A stretch of 64,000 bases of DNA from Novosphingobium kaempferiae (GTDB taxonomy: Bacteria > Pseudomonadota > Alphaproteobacteria > Sphingomonadales > Sphingomonadaceae), in NCBI RefSeq assembly GCF_021227995.1, contig NZ_CP089301.1:1240001-1304000 (forward strand), in the 5' to 3' direction. A program made the translations under genes and the position numbers. The notes under the pieces were generated by a model, which saw nothing but the letters and a program-made list of their open reading frames with translations, was not told the origin of the DNA and made no database searches. Numbering within the stretch: position 1 is the first letter of the stretch; the number at the start of each line of letters is the position of its first letter. Of this stretch, positions 50,402-58,464 are shown piece after piece.

Positions 50402-50813
50402 GCACCGCACCCGCTCCATGCAGCGCTATCACAAGGTCCACGAGATCGACACGCAGCCGGTCGCGCGCCTGACGCAGGACGCGCTGCTGCTCGACATCGA
50501 GAGTATGCCGCTGTCCGAATGCGAGGCAGAGCGCCGTCGCCTGCTGCTGGAAAAGACCCGCGCGGAACAGGAACTGGTCGCCGCCAAGCGCCAGCAGGAC
50601 GCAGGCGGCATCGCCATCCTCGGCCTGCGCATCCAAGGCTACTGCAACCGCCTCAGCCGACTGAACGCCCGCGCCAAGCAGGTGCGCCACGATGTCGAGT
50701 TCAGCGCCTTCCGCCAGGCCGTGGAAGAGCTGCTAGACGAAGACACCTTCCAGCGCATCATCGCCCGCAAGGCCGAACTGCGCCGGGCCATGCTGGCGGG
50801 AGGCGCTGCATGA
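50394..50813 (+). CDS. coiled-coil phage protein
   Basis: A protein of 139 residues from GTG 50394. A long helix (SECEAERRRLLLEKTRAEQELVAAKRQQ) and C-terminal helices follow a basic N-terminus. No domain. It overlaps the cytosine methyltransferase start by four bases (ATGA), so the two may be co-translated. Confidence 0.55.
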   Translation: MHKHRTRSMQRYHKVHEIDTQPVARLTQDALLLDIESMPLSECEAERRRLLLEKTRAEQELVAAKRQQDAGGIAILGLRIQGYCNRLSRLNARAKQVRHDVEFSAFRQAVEELLDEDTFQRIIARKAELRRAMLAGGAA

Positions 50814-52702
50814 CCGGCCTGATCGTCGACAACTTCGCTGGCGGCGGCGGCGCTTCCACCGGCATCGAGGCTGCGCTGGGCCGCGCCGTGGACATCGCCA
50901 TCAACCACGACGAAGAAGCGATCCGGATGCACGAGGTCAATCACCCGGGCACCATGCACATCCGCAACAACATCTGGCAGATCGACCCCGAGCAGGTGGT
51001 CCGCGACGTGATGGCCAAGGTCGGCAACGACAACCCTGCGCGCCGCGTACCGATCAACCCGATCACGCGCCTGCCACTGGTGTCGCTCGCCTGGTTCTCG
51101 CCGGACTGCAAGCACTTCAGCAAGGCGAAGGGCGGCAGGCCCCGAGAGAAGTCGATCCGCGATCTGGCGTGGGTCGTTGTGCTGTGGGCCAAGCGCGTGC
51201 AGCCCGAAGTGATCCTGCTCGAAAACGTCGAGGAATTCCGCACTTGGGGCCCGCTCGACGATGACGGCTTCCCGATCAAGGAGCGTGCGGGCGAGACGTT
51301 CGACAAGTGGCAGCGCGAGTTGCGCAAGGCCGGGTACAAGATCCAGTGGAACGAACTGCGCGCCTGCGACTATGGCGCGCCGACGATCCGCAAGCGCTTC
51401 TTCATGATCGCCCGCCGAGACGGCAAGCCCATCGTCTGGCCACAGCCGACGCACGGCAAGCCTGGCTCGCCCGAGGTTCTGAGCGGCAAGCGCAAGCCGT
51501 GGCGCACGGCGGCGGAGATCATCGACTGGTCGATCCCGTGCCCGTCGATCTTCGACCGCAAGAAGCCGCTGGCAGACAAGACGCTGCGCCGCATCGCGCA
51601 CGGCATCATGAAATTCGTGGTCAACAACCCGTCACCGTTCATCGTGCCGGGTGCCTCGCCATTCTTCGCGCGCACCGCACACGGCGACGTGGACAAGAAC
51701 GGCAAGCGACGCGGTCAGCCCTGCCACGGTCCGGAAGAGCCGTTCCCCACCGTGACGCAGAGCGGCGACAGCGCACTGATCATTCCGCACATCACCAAGT
51801 TCCGCTCCGGCGCGATCGGGCACGAGGTCGCTGAGCCACTCCATACCGTCACCGCCAACAGCTACGTGAAGCGCCCTGGCGGCAGCGCGCCGCTGGGCGT
51901 GGTGGAGGCGGTCGTCTCCCCGGTGATCGTCGGTTGCGGCGGCAGGCGCGGGCAGAGCGGCCCGACCGGGCCAGAGCAGCCCTATCCCACCACGACGGCG
52001 AAGGCCGATGCGTGCGTGGTCGCGGCCTTCATGCAGAAGTTCGCGCAGAACGGGCAGGGCGTCGATCCGACCGAGCCGCTGCACACCGTCATGGCGGGCG
52101 CGCCGCGTCACGCCGTCGTCTGCGCGCATCTGGAGCAGGCGAACGGTGGCCCGAACAACGACAAGCTCGCGGGCCGCAACGCCGATGCGCCGCTGTCGAC
52201 GGTGGCCACCAGCGGGAGCCAGCAGCGCCTCGTGACGTCCAACCTCGTGAAGCTGCGCGGCACCAGCGACGCCCATATCGAGAGCAGCGCGAGCGGCGTT
52301 GACGACCCTGTCGACACCATCAGCGCGGGCGGCACGCACATGGGCGAGATCCGCGCCTTCCTCATCAAGTACTACGGCAACGAGGAAGACGGCCACGGCA
52401 TCGGCAACCCGCTCGGCACCGTCACCGTTCAGGACCGCTTCGGGCTGGTCACGGTGATGATCGAGGACGAGGAATACGTCATCGTCGACATCGGCATGCG
52501 CATGCTCAGCCCGCGCGAACTGTTCAACGCGCAGGGCTTCCCGGCTGACTATCAGATCGAGGCGGACGCCGACGGCAAGGCGATCACCAAGACGGCGCAG
52601 GTCGCCAAGTGCGGCAACAGCGTCTGCCCGCCGCTTTCCGAAGCGCTCGTTCGTGCGAACATGGCCAACGAGATCGCCCAGCGGGAGGCGCAGGCAGCAT
52701 GA
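50810..52702 (+). CDS. C5-cytosine DNA methyltransferase with internal PxxTVT repeats
   Basis: A protein of 630 residues from ATG 50810. Motif I DNFAGGGGASTGIEAAL, motif IV SPDC (Cys100, in place of the usual PCQ), motif VI ENVEEF, motif VIII RACDYGAPTIRKRFF and the C-terminal GNSVCPP are present. Residues 310-540 replace the target-recognition domain with seven repeats of the form PxxTVTxxG, spaced 32-48 residues apart. It should methylate cytosine to shield phage DNA from host restriction. No cognate nuclease is seen. Confidence 0.9.
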   Translation: MTGLIVDNFAGGGGASTGIEAALGRAVDIAINHDEEAIRMHEVNHPGTMHIRNNIWQIDPEQVVRDVMAKVGNDNPARRVPINPITRLPLVSLAWFSPDCKHFSKAKGGRPREKSIRDLAWVVVLWAKRVQPEVILLENVEEFRTWGPLDDDGFPIKERAGETFDKWQRELRKAGYKIQWNELRACDYGAPTIRKRFFMIARRDGKPIVWPQPTHGKPGSPEVLSGKRKPWRTAAEIIDWSIPCPSIFDRKKPLADKTLRRIAHGIMKFVVNNPSPFIVPGASPFFARTAHGDVDKNGKRRGQPCHGPEEPFPTVTQSGDSALIIPHITKFRSGAIGHEVAEPLHTVTANSYVKRPGGSAPLGVVEAVVSPVIVGCGGRRGQSGPTGPEQPYPTTTAKADACVVAAFMQKFAQNGQGVDPTEPLHTVMAGAPRHAVVCAHLEQANGGPNNDKLAGRNADAPLSTVATSGSQQRLVTSNLVKLRGTSDAHIESSASGVDDPVDTISAGGTHMGEIRAFLIKYYGNEEDGHGIGNPLGTVTVQDRFGLVTVMIEDEEYVIVDIGMRMLSPRELFNAQGFPADYQIEADADGKAITKTAQVAKCGNSVCPPLSEALVRANMANEIAQREAQAA

Positions 52703-52917
52703 CTGAAGCTCGCATCGTCCTCGACGTGTGGGGCGGACCTCAGTCGCTCGATCACGTCGCCCGTTATCTCCCGAGGCCCGAAGAGTGTTGGGCGATTGCA
52801 GCGGCCGAGCTGGCGGCGGGGTTCCTTGTCAACCTGCGTCAGGAGATCGCGTGGGGCTGCTTTACCCCTTTCGATCGCCGTACCGGCGTGCTCCCCGTTG
52901 CGGGGGAATTGCAATGA
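52699..52917 (+). CDS. small phage protein of unknown function
   Basis: A protein of 72 residues from ATG 52699, overlapping the methyltransferase stop (ATGA). It contains IVLDVWGGPQSLDHVARYLPR and an aromatic C-terminus. It sits between two methyltransferase genes with overlaps at both ends. Confidence 0.55.
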   Translation: MTEARIVLDVWGGPQSLDHVARYLPRPEECWAIAAAELAAGFLVNLRQEIAWGCFTPFDRRTGVLPVAGELQ

Positions 52918-53588
52918 GCCAGAACACCAGCAGCGCCGTCATGCAGCAGCGGGCCGAACCGCACGATAGCCTGGACGATTTCCCGACGCCGCCATGGGCC
53001 GTGCGCGCCCTGATGGAATGGCTGCGCGCGCAGGGCTTCGACCTCGCGATGTCGAGCGTGCGCGAGCCCGCCGCCAATCGCGGGTATATGGTGAAGGCCC
53101 TGCGCGAGGAGTTCGGCCACGTCATGGCGTCGGACATCTTCGACTATGGCGCGGGCTTCCGCATCGCGGACTACCTGTTCGGCCCGGCCGAGTGGCTGGA
53201 CATGACCGACTGGACGATCACAAACCCGCCTTTCAAGCTGGCCGAGGAGTTCATAGAGCGCGCTCTGCGCCTCAGCCGCGTCGGCGTGGCCATGCTCACC
53301 CGCCTGTCGTTCTGGGAGAGCGACGGCCGGGAATGGCTCTCGACCACGATGCGCCCGGCCTACACGCTGATCTTCGCGGAGCGCGTCGTCATGCTCAGGG
53401 GCCGCCTGGTGCGCGCCAACGCGCCCGACCCGGCAAACCTCGACCCGAGGACTGGAGAGCCCCGCAAGGCATCCAGCGCCACCTCCTACTGCTGGATCAT
53501 CTGGATCAAGGGTGAAGAGGACACACGCCTGCGCCGGATCGAGAAATGCCGCCTGCGCCTAGAGCGGGAGGGCGACTACCCGCTATGA
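52914..53588 (+). CDS. probable N6-adenine DNA methyltransferase
   Basis: A protein of 224 residues from ATG 52914. The motif DFPTPPWAVRALMEWL, an SAM-binding-like region (REPAANRGYMVKALREEFGHVMASDIFDYG) and motif IV ITNPPFKLAEEFIERAL (NPPF at 104-107) mark an amino-methyltransferase of phage type. Overlaps of four bases on both sides show one operon. With the C5 enzyme it would give the phage two kinds of methylation. Confidence 0.85.
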   Translation: MSQNTSSAVMQQRAEPHDSLDDFPTPPWAVRALMEWLRAQGFDLAMSSVREPAANRGYMVKALREEFGHVMASDIFDYGAGFRIADYLFGPAEWLDMTDWTITNPPFKLAEEFIERALRLSRVGVAMLTRLSFWESDGREWLSTTMRPAYTLIFAERVVMLRGRLVRANAPDPANLDPRTGEPRKASSATSYCWIIWIKGEEDTRLRRIEKCRLRLEREGDYPL

Positions 53589-53890
53589 CCCTGCCCAATT
53601 GCTTCATGTGCGATGACACCGGCTTCAAGGACCACGCTGGTCTGCGCCTCGATCCGTGCAACCACGTCCAGCTGCCATCGCTGCCCGACTTGCTGCCCTG
53701 TCCCAACCCGAACTGCGAGCGGAGCGATCCCCGCTACCGGGCGAGCGCGAAGGGCGGCCAGTACGTCGCTTGCGGCGGCTGCGGCCTCATGGTCACCGAT
53801 GGCGGGCAGGACCGACTTTACGCGACGTGGAACGGCCTTCTGCGCGCACCACTACCCCAATCCCAAACCGAGGACGCCGACAATGGCTGA
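53585..53890 (+). CDS. Lar-like (restriction alleviation) zinc-ribbon protein
   Basis: A protein of 101 residues from ATG 53585. It has a four-Cys set (CFMCDDTGFKD, LLPCPNPNCE, VACGGCGLMV) and ends ATWNGLLRA, the usual close of Lar-family proteins. Lar proteins reduce type I restriction in lambdoid phages. The fit is by pattern only. Confidence 0.7.
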   Translation: MTLPNCFMCDDTGFKDHAGLRLDPCNHVQLPSLPDLLPCPNPNCERSDPRYRASAKGGQYVACGGCGLMVTDGGQDRLYATWNGLLRAPLPQSQTEDADNG

Positions 53891-54848
53891 CAGCATCACG
53901 ACTATCATCGCCAAGGCCATCCATAAGGGCCGCTCGGATATTCCATGGGAAGCATCAGCAAGCCAGGACACGGCCTATCGGGACGCACGTTCGGCAATGT
54001 CGGCGATGCCTCACCCGAGTGAACGTCATGCGCCGGAAGCCGGAGAGGATGCGGAGGCGATCGAGCGTTTGCAGAGCGAATGCAATCGCTTCCGTGGAGC
54101 CCTGTTGCAGATCAAATACGCGGCCGAGGACGGGCGTATCTGCGATGATGTCGCCTGGTTCTCTCAGCACGAAACGCTCTTCGATTACATCGAGGGAACG
54201 CTGGAGACTGCGCAGGCAGCGGTGGGCGACCTGTTTCAGGGAGCGCTCCGGGACTGCCCGTTCTGCGGCGGCAAAGCGATCCGCAGAGACGATCCCGGCG
54301 TGCCGGACGTGCCATTCGGACTGGTAGTAGATCATCAGCCGGGGTGCTTTCTCGGCTTTCGGGATCTTCAGTCCGATGCGGCAATTGATGCCGCTTGGAA
54401 CATGCGCGTGCCCGTGTTCGCCCCGGCGGCGAGCGAGGCGGCGGCATGGATGTCCATCGAATTCGCGCCGAAAGATGGCTGGGGATCGCCTATCCTTACA
54501 TGCCGAATGGGCGACGCTCCCGACTGGTTCGGTAATGAGCCTGTTGGCGGATATGCGGAACCGCCAGAAGCCGCGTACTGGAATGAGCACGGCGATTGCT
54601 GGACCCCTTGCCAACGCCCTCACGATGGGTGGGAACCCACCCACTGGCGTCCGCTTGACCCGGCACCGGGGACTGACCCGCAACTGCATGGCCAGTGGGC
54701 CGATGCGGTTGGGCGGCTCATTTTATGGGCCGAACGCGCCTCGCCGATGACCGACGACGCCTCGGACTTCCTGAACGAAGGTGGCTGGGATGAGTTGGCG
54801 GAGATTGCAGCGACCCTCCGCCCCGGCCTGCGCGCGGGGGAAGAGTGA
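53883..54848 (+). CDS. Lar-like zinc-ribbon protein with DUF551-like region
   Basis: A protein of 321 residues from ATG 53883. The middle holds CPFCGGKAIRRDDPG followed by HQPGCFLGFRDLQSDAAIDAAWNMR, again the Lar pattern. The C-terminal part contains THWRPLDPAP, as in DUF551 proteins of phages, fused here to a longer chain. N-terminal residues 1-130 are helical. Together with the previous gene it forms an anti-restriction cluster with the methyltransferases. Confidence 0.65.
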   Translation: MADSITTIIAKAIHKGRSDIPWEASASQDTAYRDARSAMSAMPHPSERHAPEAGEDAEAIERLQSECNRFRGALLQIKYAAEDGRICDDVAWFSQHETLFDYIEGTLETAQAAVGDLFQGALRDCPFCGGKAIRRDDPGVPDVPFGLVVDHQPGCFLGFRDLQSDAAIDAAWNMRVPVFAPAASEAAAWMSIEFAPKDGWGSPILTCRMGDAPDWFGNEPVGGYAEPPEAAYWNEHGDCWTPCQRPHDGWEPTHWRPLDPAPGTDPQLHGQWADAVGRLILWAERASPMTDDASDFLNEGGWDELAEIAATLRPGLRAGEE

Positions 54849-55093
54849 TGCTGGACATGTTTCGCCGCTACTTCATCGCGAACCGCGCTCCGATTCTGAG
54901 TGTACGCCGCCCCTTGCGATACGGTCGCGGATGTATCCGCTGCCGCTGCGGCAATGCTGACGGGTTCTACTTGGGCCGCTGGCAGGTGATGTGGCGTATC
55001 CCCTACAGCAAGGTTTGGGCATTTGACGGGCGCCGATGGGTTCCCGTCTACACCATACCCAACCCCGCCGACGCAGAGGGAGGGAAGGGGTGA
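54848..55093 (+). CDS. small phage protein of unknown function
   Basis: A protein of 81 residues from ATG 54848 (TGATG with the previous stop). Basic and aromatic (FRRYFIANRAPILSVRRPLRY; CIRCRCGNADGFYLGRW) with a CxxCxC group that may bind metal. Unassigned. Confidence 0.5.
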   Translation: MLDMFRRYFIANRAPILSVRRPLRYGRGCIRCRCGNADGFYLGRWQVMWRIPYSKVWAFDGRRWVPVYTIPNPADAEGGKG

Positions 55094-55293
55094 ACGCTCA
55101 CTCGACGCTCAAACCGCACTATCCGAGCAAGGCGAAGCTGCAGGCCTACGTCGAGCAGGCCCGCCAGCTCGGCCTTGACGTAGCTGCCTTCGAGGTTTCC
55201 CCTGACGGCACGATCCGAATCCTCAGCTCCGCCGCCTTTCCGTCGAAGCCGAAGGATGAATTTGAAGCCTGGGATCAGGCAGGAAAGCTGTAA
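55090..55293 (+). CDS. small phage protein, possible excisionase-region gene
   Basis: A protein of 67 residues from GTG 55090, overlapping the previous stop by four bases. LKPHYPSKAKLQAYVEQARQLGLDVAAFEVSPDGTIRIL resembles small phage proteins encoded directly before integrases. No HTH is evident, so an excisionase role is only a guess from position. Confidence 0.5.
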   Translation: MNAHSTLKPHYPSKAKLQAYVEQARQLGLDVAAFEVSPDGTIRILSSAAFPSKPKDEFEAWDQAGKL

Positions 55294-55298
55294 GAAGA

Positions 55299-56438
55299 AT
55301 GAGTGGCGGCCCCCGCATCCTGAAAGTCGCACGCAAAGGCAAGAACCTGCGATGGTACGTCTACGCCTGGCGCGGCGGCCCGCTCGTGCGCGTGGCGGAA
55401 CAGCCCGGCAAGCCCCGCCTCACGCCTGCCGATATCGCGAAGATCGCGGAATTGCAGCAGGCCGACCGCACCTTGCCGACCTCGACCTGCGCCGGCGCAG
55501 TCGCAGCCTTCCGCAAGTCCAAGTATTGGGCCGATCTGGCCGACAGCACGAAGCGGACGTGGGGCACTGCCCTCGATCGCATCGAGGCGAAGTGGGAACA
55601 GGTGCCGGTCCGCGTCCTCGGTGACGTCCGGATGAAGCCGAAGGTTGTCACCTGGCGCGACGGCATTGCCGAATCGACAGAGCGAGGTGCCGACATCGCG
55701 GTGATGGTCCTCTCGACGTTCCTCGAATGGTGCGCCCTGAAAGGCTGGTGCCTGGGCAACCCGGCCAAGGGCATCCCCACCGTCTACCGCCGTACCGACC
55801 GATCACCCGTCGTCTGGCTCCCGGAAGACATCGAGGCGATCGGCAAGGAATGCCAGCAACCGCTCCGCGACGCGATCGCGCTGGCCGAACTAACCGGACT
55901 GCGCCGCACCGACCTCGTCACCTTGCGGTGGAGCGAGGTCGGCGATCTGGCCATCACCCGCATGACGGCGAAAAAGTCGCGCGGGAAGCGCTATCGCGTC
56001 AGCCTGCCGCGCCTTCCGGAATTGGACGCCCTGCTGATCGAACTGAAGTCCCGCCCCCGTAAGGAGGGCGTGGAGACGGTCCTGGTCAACATGCACGGCA
56101 AGAGCTGGTCGAAGACGGGCGATGGCCTCAACAGCAGCTTCGATGATGCCCGCGCCAAGGCGAACGGTGGCAAGGGCATCTACCATGTCGAGCGCGACCC
56201 GGTGACGGGCGAGGAGACGAAGCTGGCGAAGCGCCTGCACGATTTGCGCGGCACCTTCGCCACCCGCCTGATGACCCACCCCACTGCGCGCCTGACAGAC
56301 CGCGAGATCGCCGATCTTATGGGCTGGAGCGAGGAGCAGGTGGGTGAAATTCGCAAGCGCTATGTTGACGATGCGGCCATCGTCGTGGCACTAGGCCGTC
56401 GCCTCAGTGGAAAACGCACTGGAAAACGGCGAGCATAA
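55299..56438 (+). CDS. tyrosine integrase
   Basis: A protein of 379 residues. The core-binding region (KRTWGTALDRIEAKWEQV) precedes a catalytic domain with Arg202 (LTGLRRTDLV), Lys225 or Lys226 (TAKKSRGK), His314-x-x-Arg317 (HDLRGTF), Trp343 and the nucleophile Tyr355 (KRYVDD). It integrates at tRNA-Gly. The stop lies 21 bp before attR, and its last codons share a promoter-like block with the host's tRNA leader. Confidence 0.95.
   Translation: MSGGPRILKVARKGKNLRWYVYAWRGGPLVRVAEQPGKPRLTPADIAKIAELQQADRTLPTSTCAGAVAAFRKSKYWADLADSTKRTWGTALDRIEAKWEQVPVRVLGDVRMKPKVVTWRDGIAESTERGADIAVMVLSTFLEWCALKGWCLGNPAKGIPTVYRRTDRSPVVWLPEDIEAIGKECQQPLRDAIALAELTGLRRTDLVTLRWSEVGDLAITRMTAKKSRGKRYRVSLPRLPELDALLIELKSRPRKEGVETVLVNMHGKSWSKTGDGLNSSFDDARAKANGGKGIYHVERDPVTGEETKLAKRLHDLRGTFATRLMTHPTARLTDREIADLMGWSEEQVGEIRKRYVDDAAIVVALGRRLSGKRTGKRRA
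56364..56405 (+). promoter_or_regulatory. putative tRNA promoter embedded in the integrase gene
   Basis: GTTGACGATG through GTGGCACTAGGC inside int matches the host leader at 12160-12202 with about 35 identities in 42 aligned positions, including TTGACG and GTGGCACTAGGC. TTGACG lies 95 bp before the reconstituted tRNA. In the lysogen this would replace the host promoter cut away to attL. Confidence 0.5.
56408..56428 (+). promoter_or_regulatory. putative integrase arm-type sites (right)
   Basis: Two direct TGGAAAACG copies (56408-56416 and 56420-56428), 12 bp apart, overlap the end of int and lie about 30-50 bp before the attR core. A third copy is found on the other side of the core at 12315-12323. 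They are candidates for integrase arm binding. Confidence 0.35.
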
Positions 56439-56458
56439 TTCAACGTAAGTCGTTGATA

Positions 56459-56498
56459 TGCGGGTGTAGCTCAATGGTAGAGCAGCAGCTTCCCAAGC
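56459..56498 (+). other. attR core (40-bp repeat)
   Basis: Identical to 12243-12282. The first base before the tRNA plus 39 bases of tRNA 5' half. Beyond 56498 the chromosomal 3' half of the tRNA continues. The crossover should lie in the shared segment, most likely within the anticodon stem-loop. Confidence 0.95.
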
Positions 56499-56533
56499 TG
56501 AATACGAGGGTTCGATTCCCTTCACCCGCTCCA
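56460..56533 (+). tRNA. tRNA-Gly(CCC), reconstituted at attR
   Basis: The acceptor stem GCGGGTG/CACCCGC, D arm GCTC/GAGC, anticodon loop TTCCCAA (anticodon CCC), T stem GAGGG/CCCTT with loop TTCGATT and an encoded CCA are all present. One mismatch is seen at position 27-43. The 5' half comes from the phage and the 3' half from the chromosome. Only 21 bp separate it from the integrase stop. Confidence 0.95.
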
Positions 56534-56558
56534 CCACCTGCCGACCCGGCGAGCCTTC

Positions 56559-57935
56559 TCAGCTCTTGAACACGATCATCTTCTCGGCCGTCATCTCGTG
56601 CGCGGTGTACGGGATGCCGCCAGTGCCATGGCCCGAGGTGCGACGGCCCGCGAAGGGCATCCAGTCGGTGCGAAAGGCGCTGTGGTCGTTTATCATCACC
56701 GCCGATGCATCGAGCCGCTCCGCGGCATCGAGCGCGACGCCGAGGTCGCGGGTGAATATGCTCGACTGGAAGGCAACCGGCAGGGAATTGGCTGCCGCGA
56801 TGGCCTCGTCGAGATCGGTGTAGGGGAAGATGCACGTCACCGGTCCGAAGACCTCGTGGCTGGCGACCTTGGAGTCCACGGGCGGGTTCACCAAGATCGT
56901 GGGCAGCAGCGTGGTTTCGTTGAAACGCCCGCCACCGATCTGGCGCGCTCCGGCGGCGACGGCCTCCGCCACCCAGCTTTCGACGCGGTCCGCCTCGCCG
57001 GGGTTGATGAGCGGGCCGACATCGGTTTCGGGGGACACCGGATCACCGTTGCGCAGGGCGGCGACGCGCGCGGCGAAGCGGTCGGTGAACTCGTCCACGA
57101 TGTCGGCGTGGACGTAGATCCGCTGCACCGACACGCAGACCTGCCCGGCATGGTAGTACCCGCCCTTGGCGATGGGCTCGATGATCGCGTCGAGGTCTGC
57201 CGTGCGATCGACGATCACCGGAGCGACGCCGCCATGCTCCAGCGCGCAGCGGGTGCCGGGCGCGATCTTGGAGCGCAGCGACCAGCCGACCTTGGCAGAG
57301 CCGATGAAGCTGAGGAAGGCGATGCGCGGATCGGTCGCGAACTTTTCGGAAAGGCCACGCTCTTCGGGGAGGAAGGTCTGGACCCAACCTTCCGGCATCC
57401 CGGCCTCAAGCACCAGCTTCGCCAATTCCATGGTGCACAGCGGCGTCGAGCCCGCAGGCTTGATGATGACCGGGCAGCCGGTCGCAATGGCGGGCGCGAC
57501 CTGGTGGACCGCAAGGTTGAGCGGATGGTTGAAGGCGGAGATCGCGGCGACGACGCCGATCGGCTCCTTGATGGTCCAGGCGCGGCGATGGTCGCTCGCC
57601 GCCGTCAGGCCCATCGGAATCTCGACACCCGCATGGCCGCGGATGACGTCGATGGCGCAGTGGACGCCGTCGATCGCGCGGTCGGTCTCGATCAGGGCGT
57701 CGGTATAGGGCTTACCGCCCTCGCGCGCGATGAGAGTGCCGAACATCTCGCGCTTGCCCGCTATCAGCCCGGCGAGGCGGGTGAGGATCTCGATCCGTTC
57801 ATGCGGCTTCAGCCATGCGCCGCGATCGAGGTGGAGCTTGCGGGCGGCCTCGATCTTGGCCTCCAGCGCGGCTGCATCGTCGGCGGGCAATTCGGTGATC
57901 CTGGCCCGGTCGTAGGCCTGCACGACTTCGATCAT
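56559..57935 (-). CDS. aldehyde dehydrogenase family protein
   Basis: A protein of 458 residues from ATG 57935, with GGAGG just upstream. NAD-binding and catalytic motifs are intact: FNHPLNLAVHQVAPAIATGC with Asn136, LEHGGVAPVIV with Glu233, GQVCVSVQR with Cys267 and EVFGPVTCIFPY. It oxidises an aldehyde to an acid; the FNHP and AGQVCVSVQR forms are seen in succinate-semialdehyde or lactaldehyde dehydrogenase relatives. An upstream extension was rejected. It is convergent with the tRNA. Confidence 0.9.
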   Translation of the reverse strand: MIEVVQAYDRARITELPADDAAALEAKIEAARKLHLDRGAWLKPHERIEILTRLAGLIAGKREMFGTLIAREGGKPYTDALIETDRAIDGVHCAIDVIRGHAGVEIPMGLTAASDHRRAWTIKEPIGVVAAISAFNHPLNLAVHQVAPAIATGCPVIIKPAGSTPLCTMELAKLVLEAGMPEGWVQTFLPEERGLSEKFATDPRIAFLSFIGSAKVGWSLRSKIAPGTRCALEHGGVAPVIVDRTADLDAIIEPIAKGGYYHAGQVCVSVQRIYVHADIVDEFTDRFAARVAALRNGDPVSPETDVGPLINPGEADRVESWVAEAVAAGARQIGGGRFNETTLLPTILVNPPVDSKVASHEVFGPVTCIFPYTDLDEAIAAANSLPVAFQSSIFTRDLGVALDAAERLDASAVMINDHSAFRTDWMPFAGRRTSGHGTGGIPYTAHEMTAEKMIVFKS

Positions 57936-58464
57936 GTCATCCTCCATTCGCGCGTCTTGCTTGCCCCGGACTGACCATGGGGTGATCGGGACGCCGGCAG
58001 GCGGGGGGAGAGGAAACGCCGGCGTCCCGACCAACGATCGGCTGGGAACAGGCCAATCGTATTGCATGGCGGGGCAGGAGGGGAAAGGCGCGGCCGCAGG
58101 GCATTGCTGCATGCGAACGGCGGCAGGGAACGGGTCTCACTCCATCGCATGATCGCTCCGAAATCCTCGACTCGAACGTCCGTCGAGCATCAGAATAACC
58201 CCGGAATCCGGCCGTGCCCGTCAATTCAGGTTAAGTCGCATAAAGGGCGGATTTACGGTGGGAGTGCCTCCGGCAAGCGGCTTTTGGCCGTCTGTGCCAG
58301 TCCGCACAAGCAGGCTGCATTATCGCCCGTTGCCGCCGCGGCAGGTTCCGCGAAGCCTGTCTCGATGACGTGGGATTTCAAGGATGATAGAGTTCGGAGC
58401 CAGCCGGATTTCGCGCGCAGGCGCCTGCGGATGAGGCGGACATGAAGGAGGGCGGCATCTAGCA
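57936..58464. other. intergenic region between divergent genes
   Basis: About 530 bp between the divergent aldehyde dehydrogenase and antiporter genes. Short frames on both strands look like chance products of GC-rich DNA. It should hold both promoters; I cannot assign motifs or an RNA gene. Confidence 0.5.
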
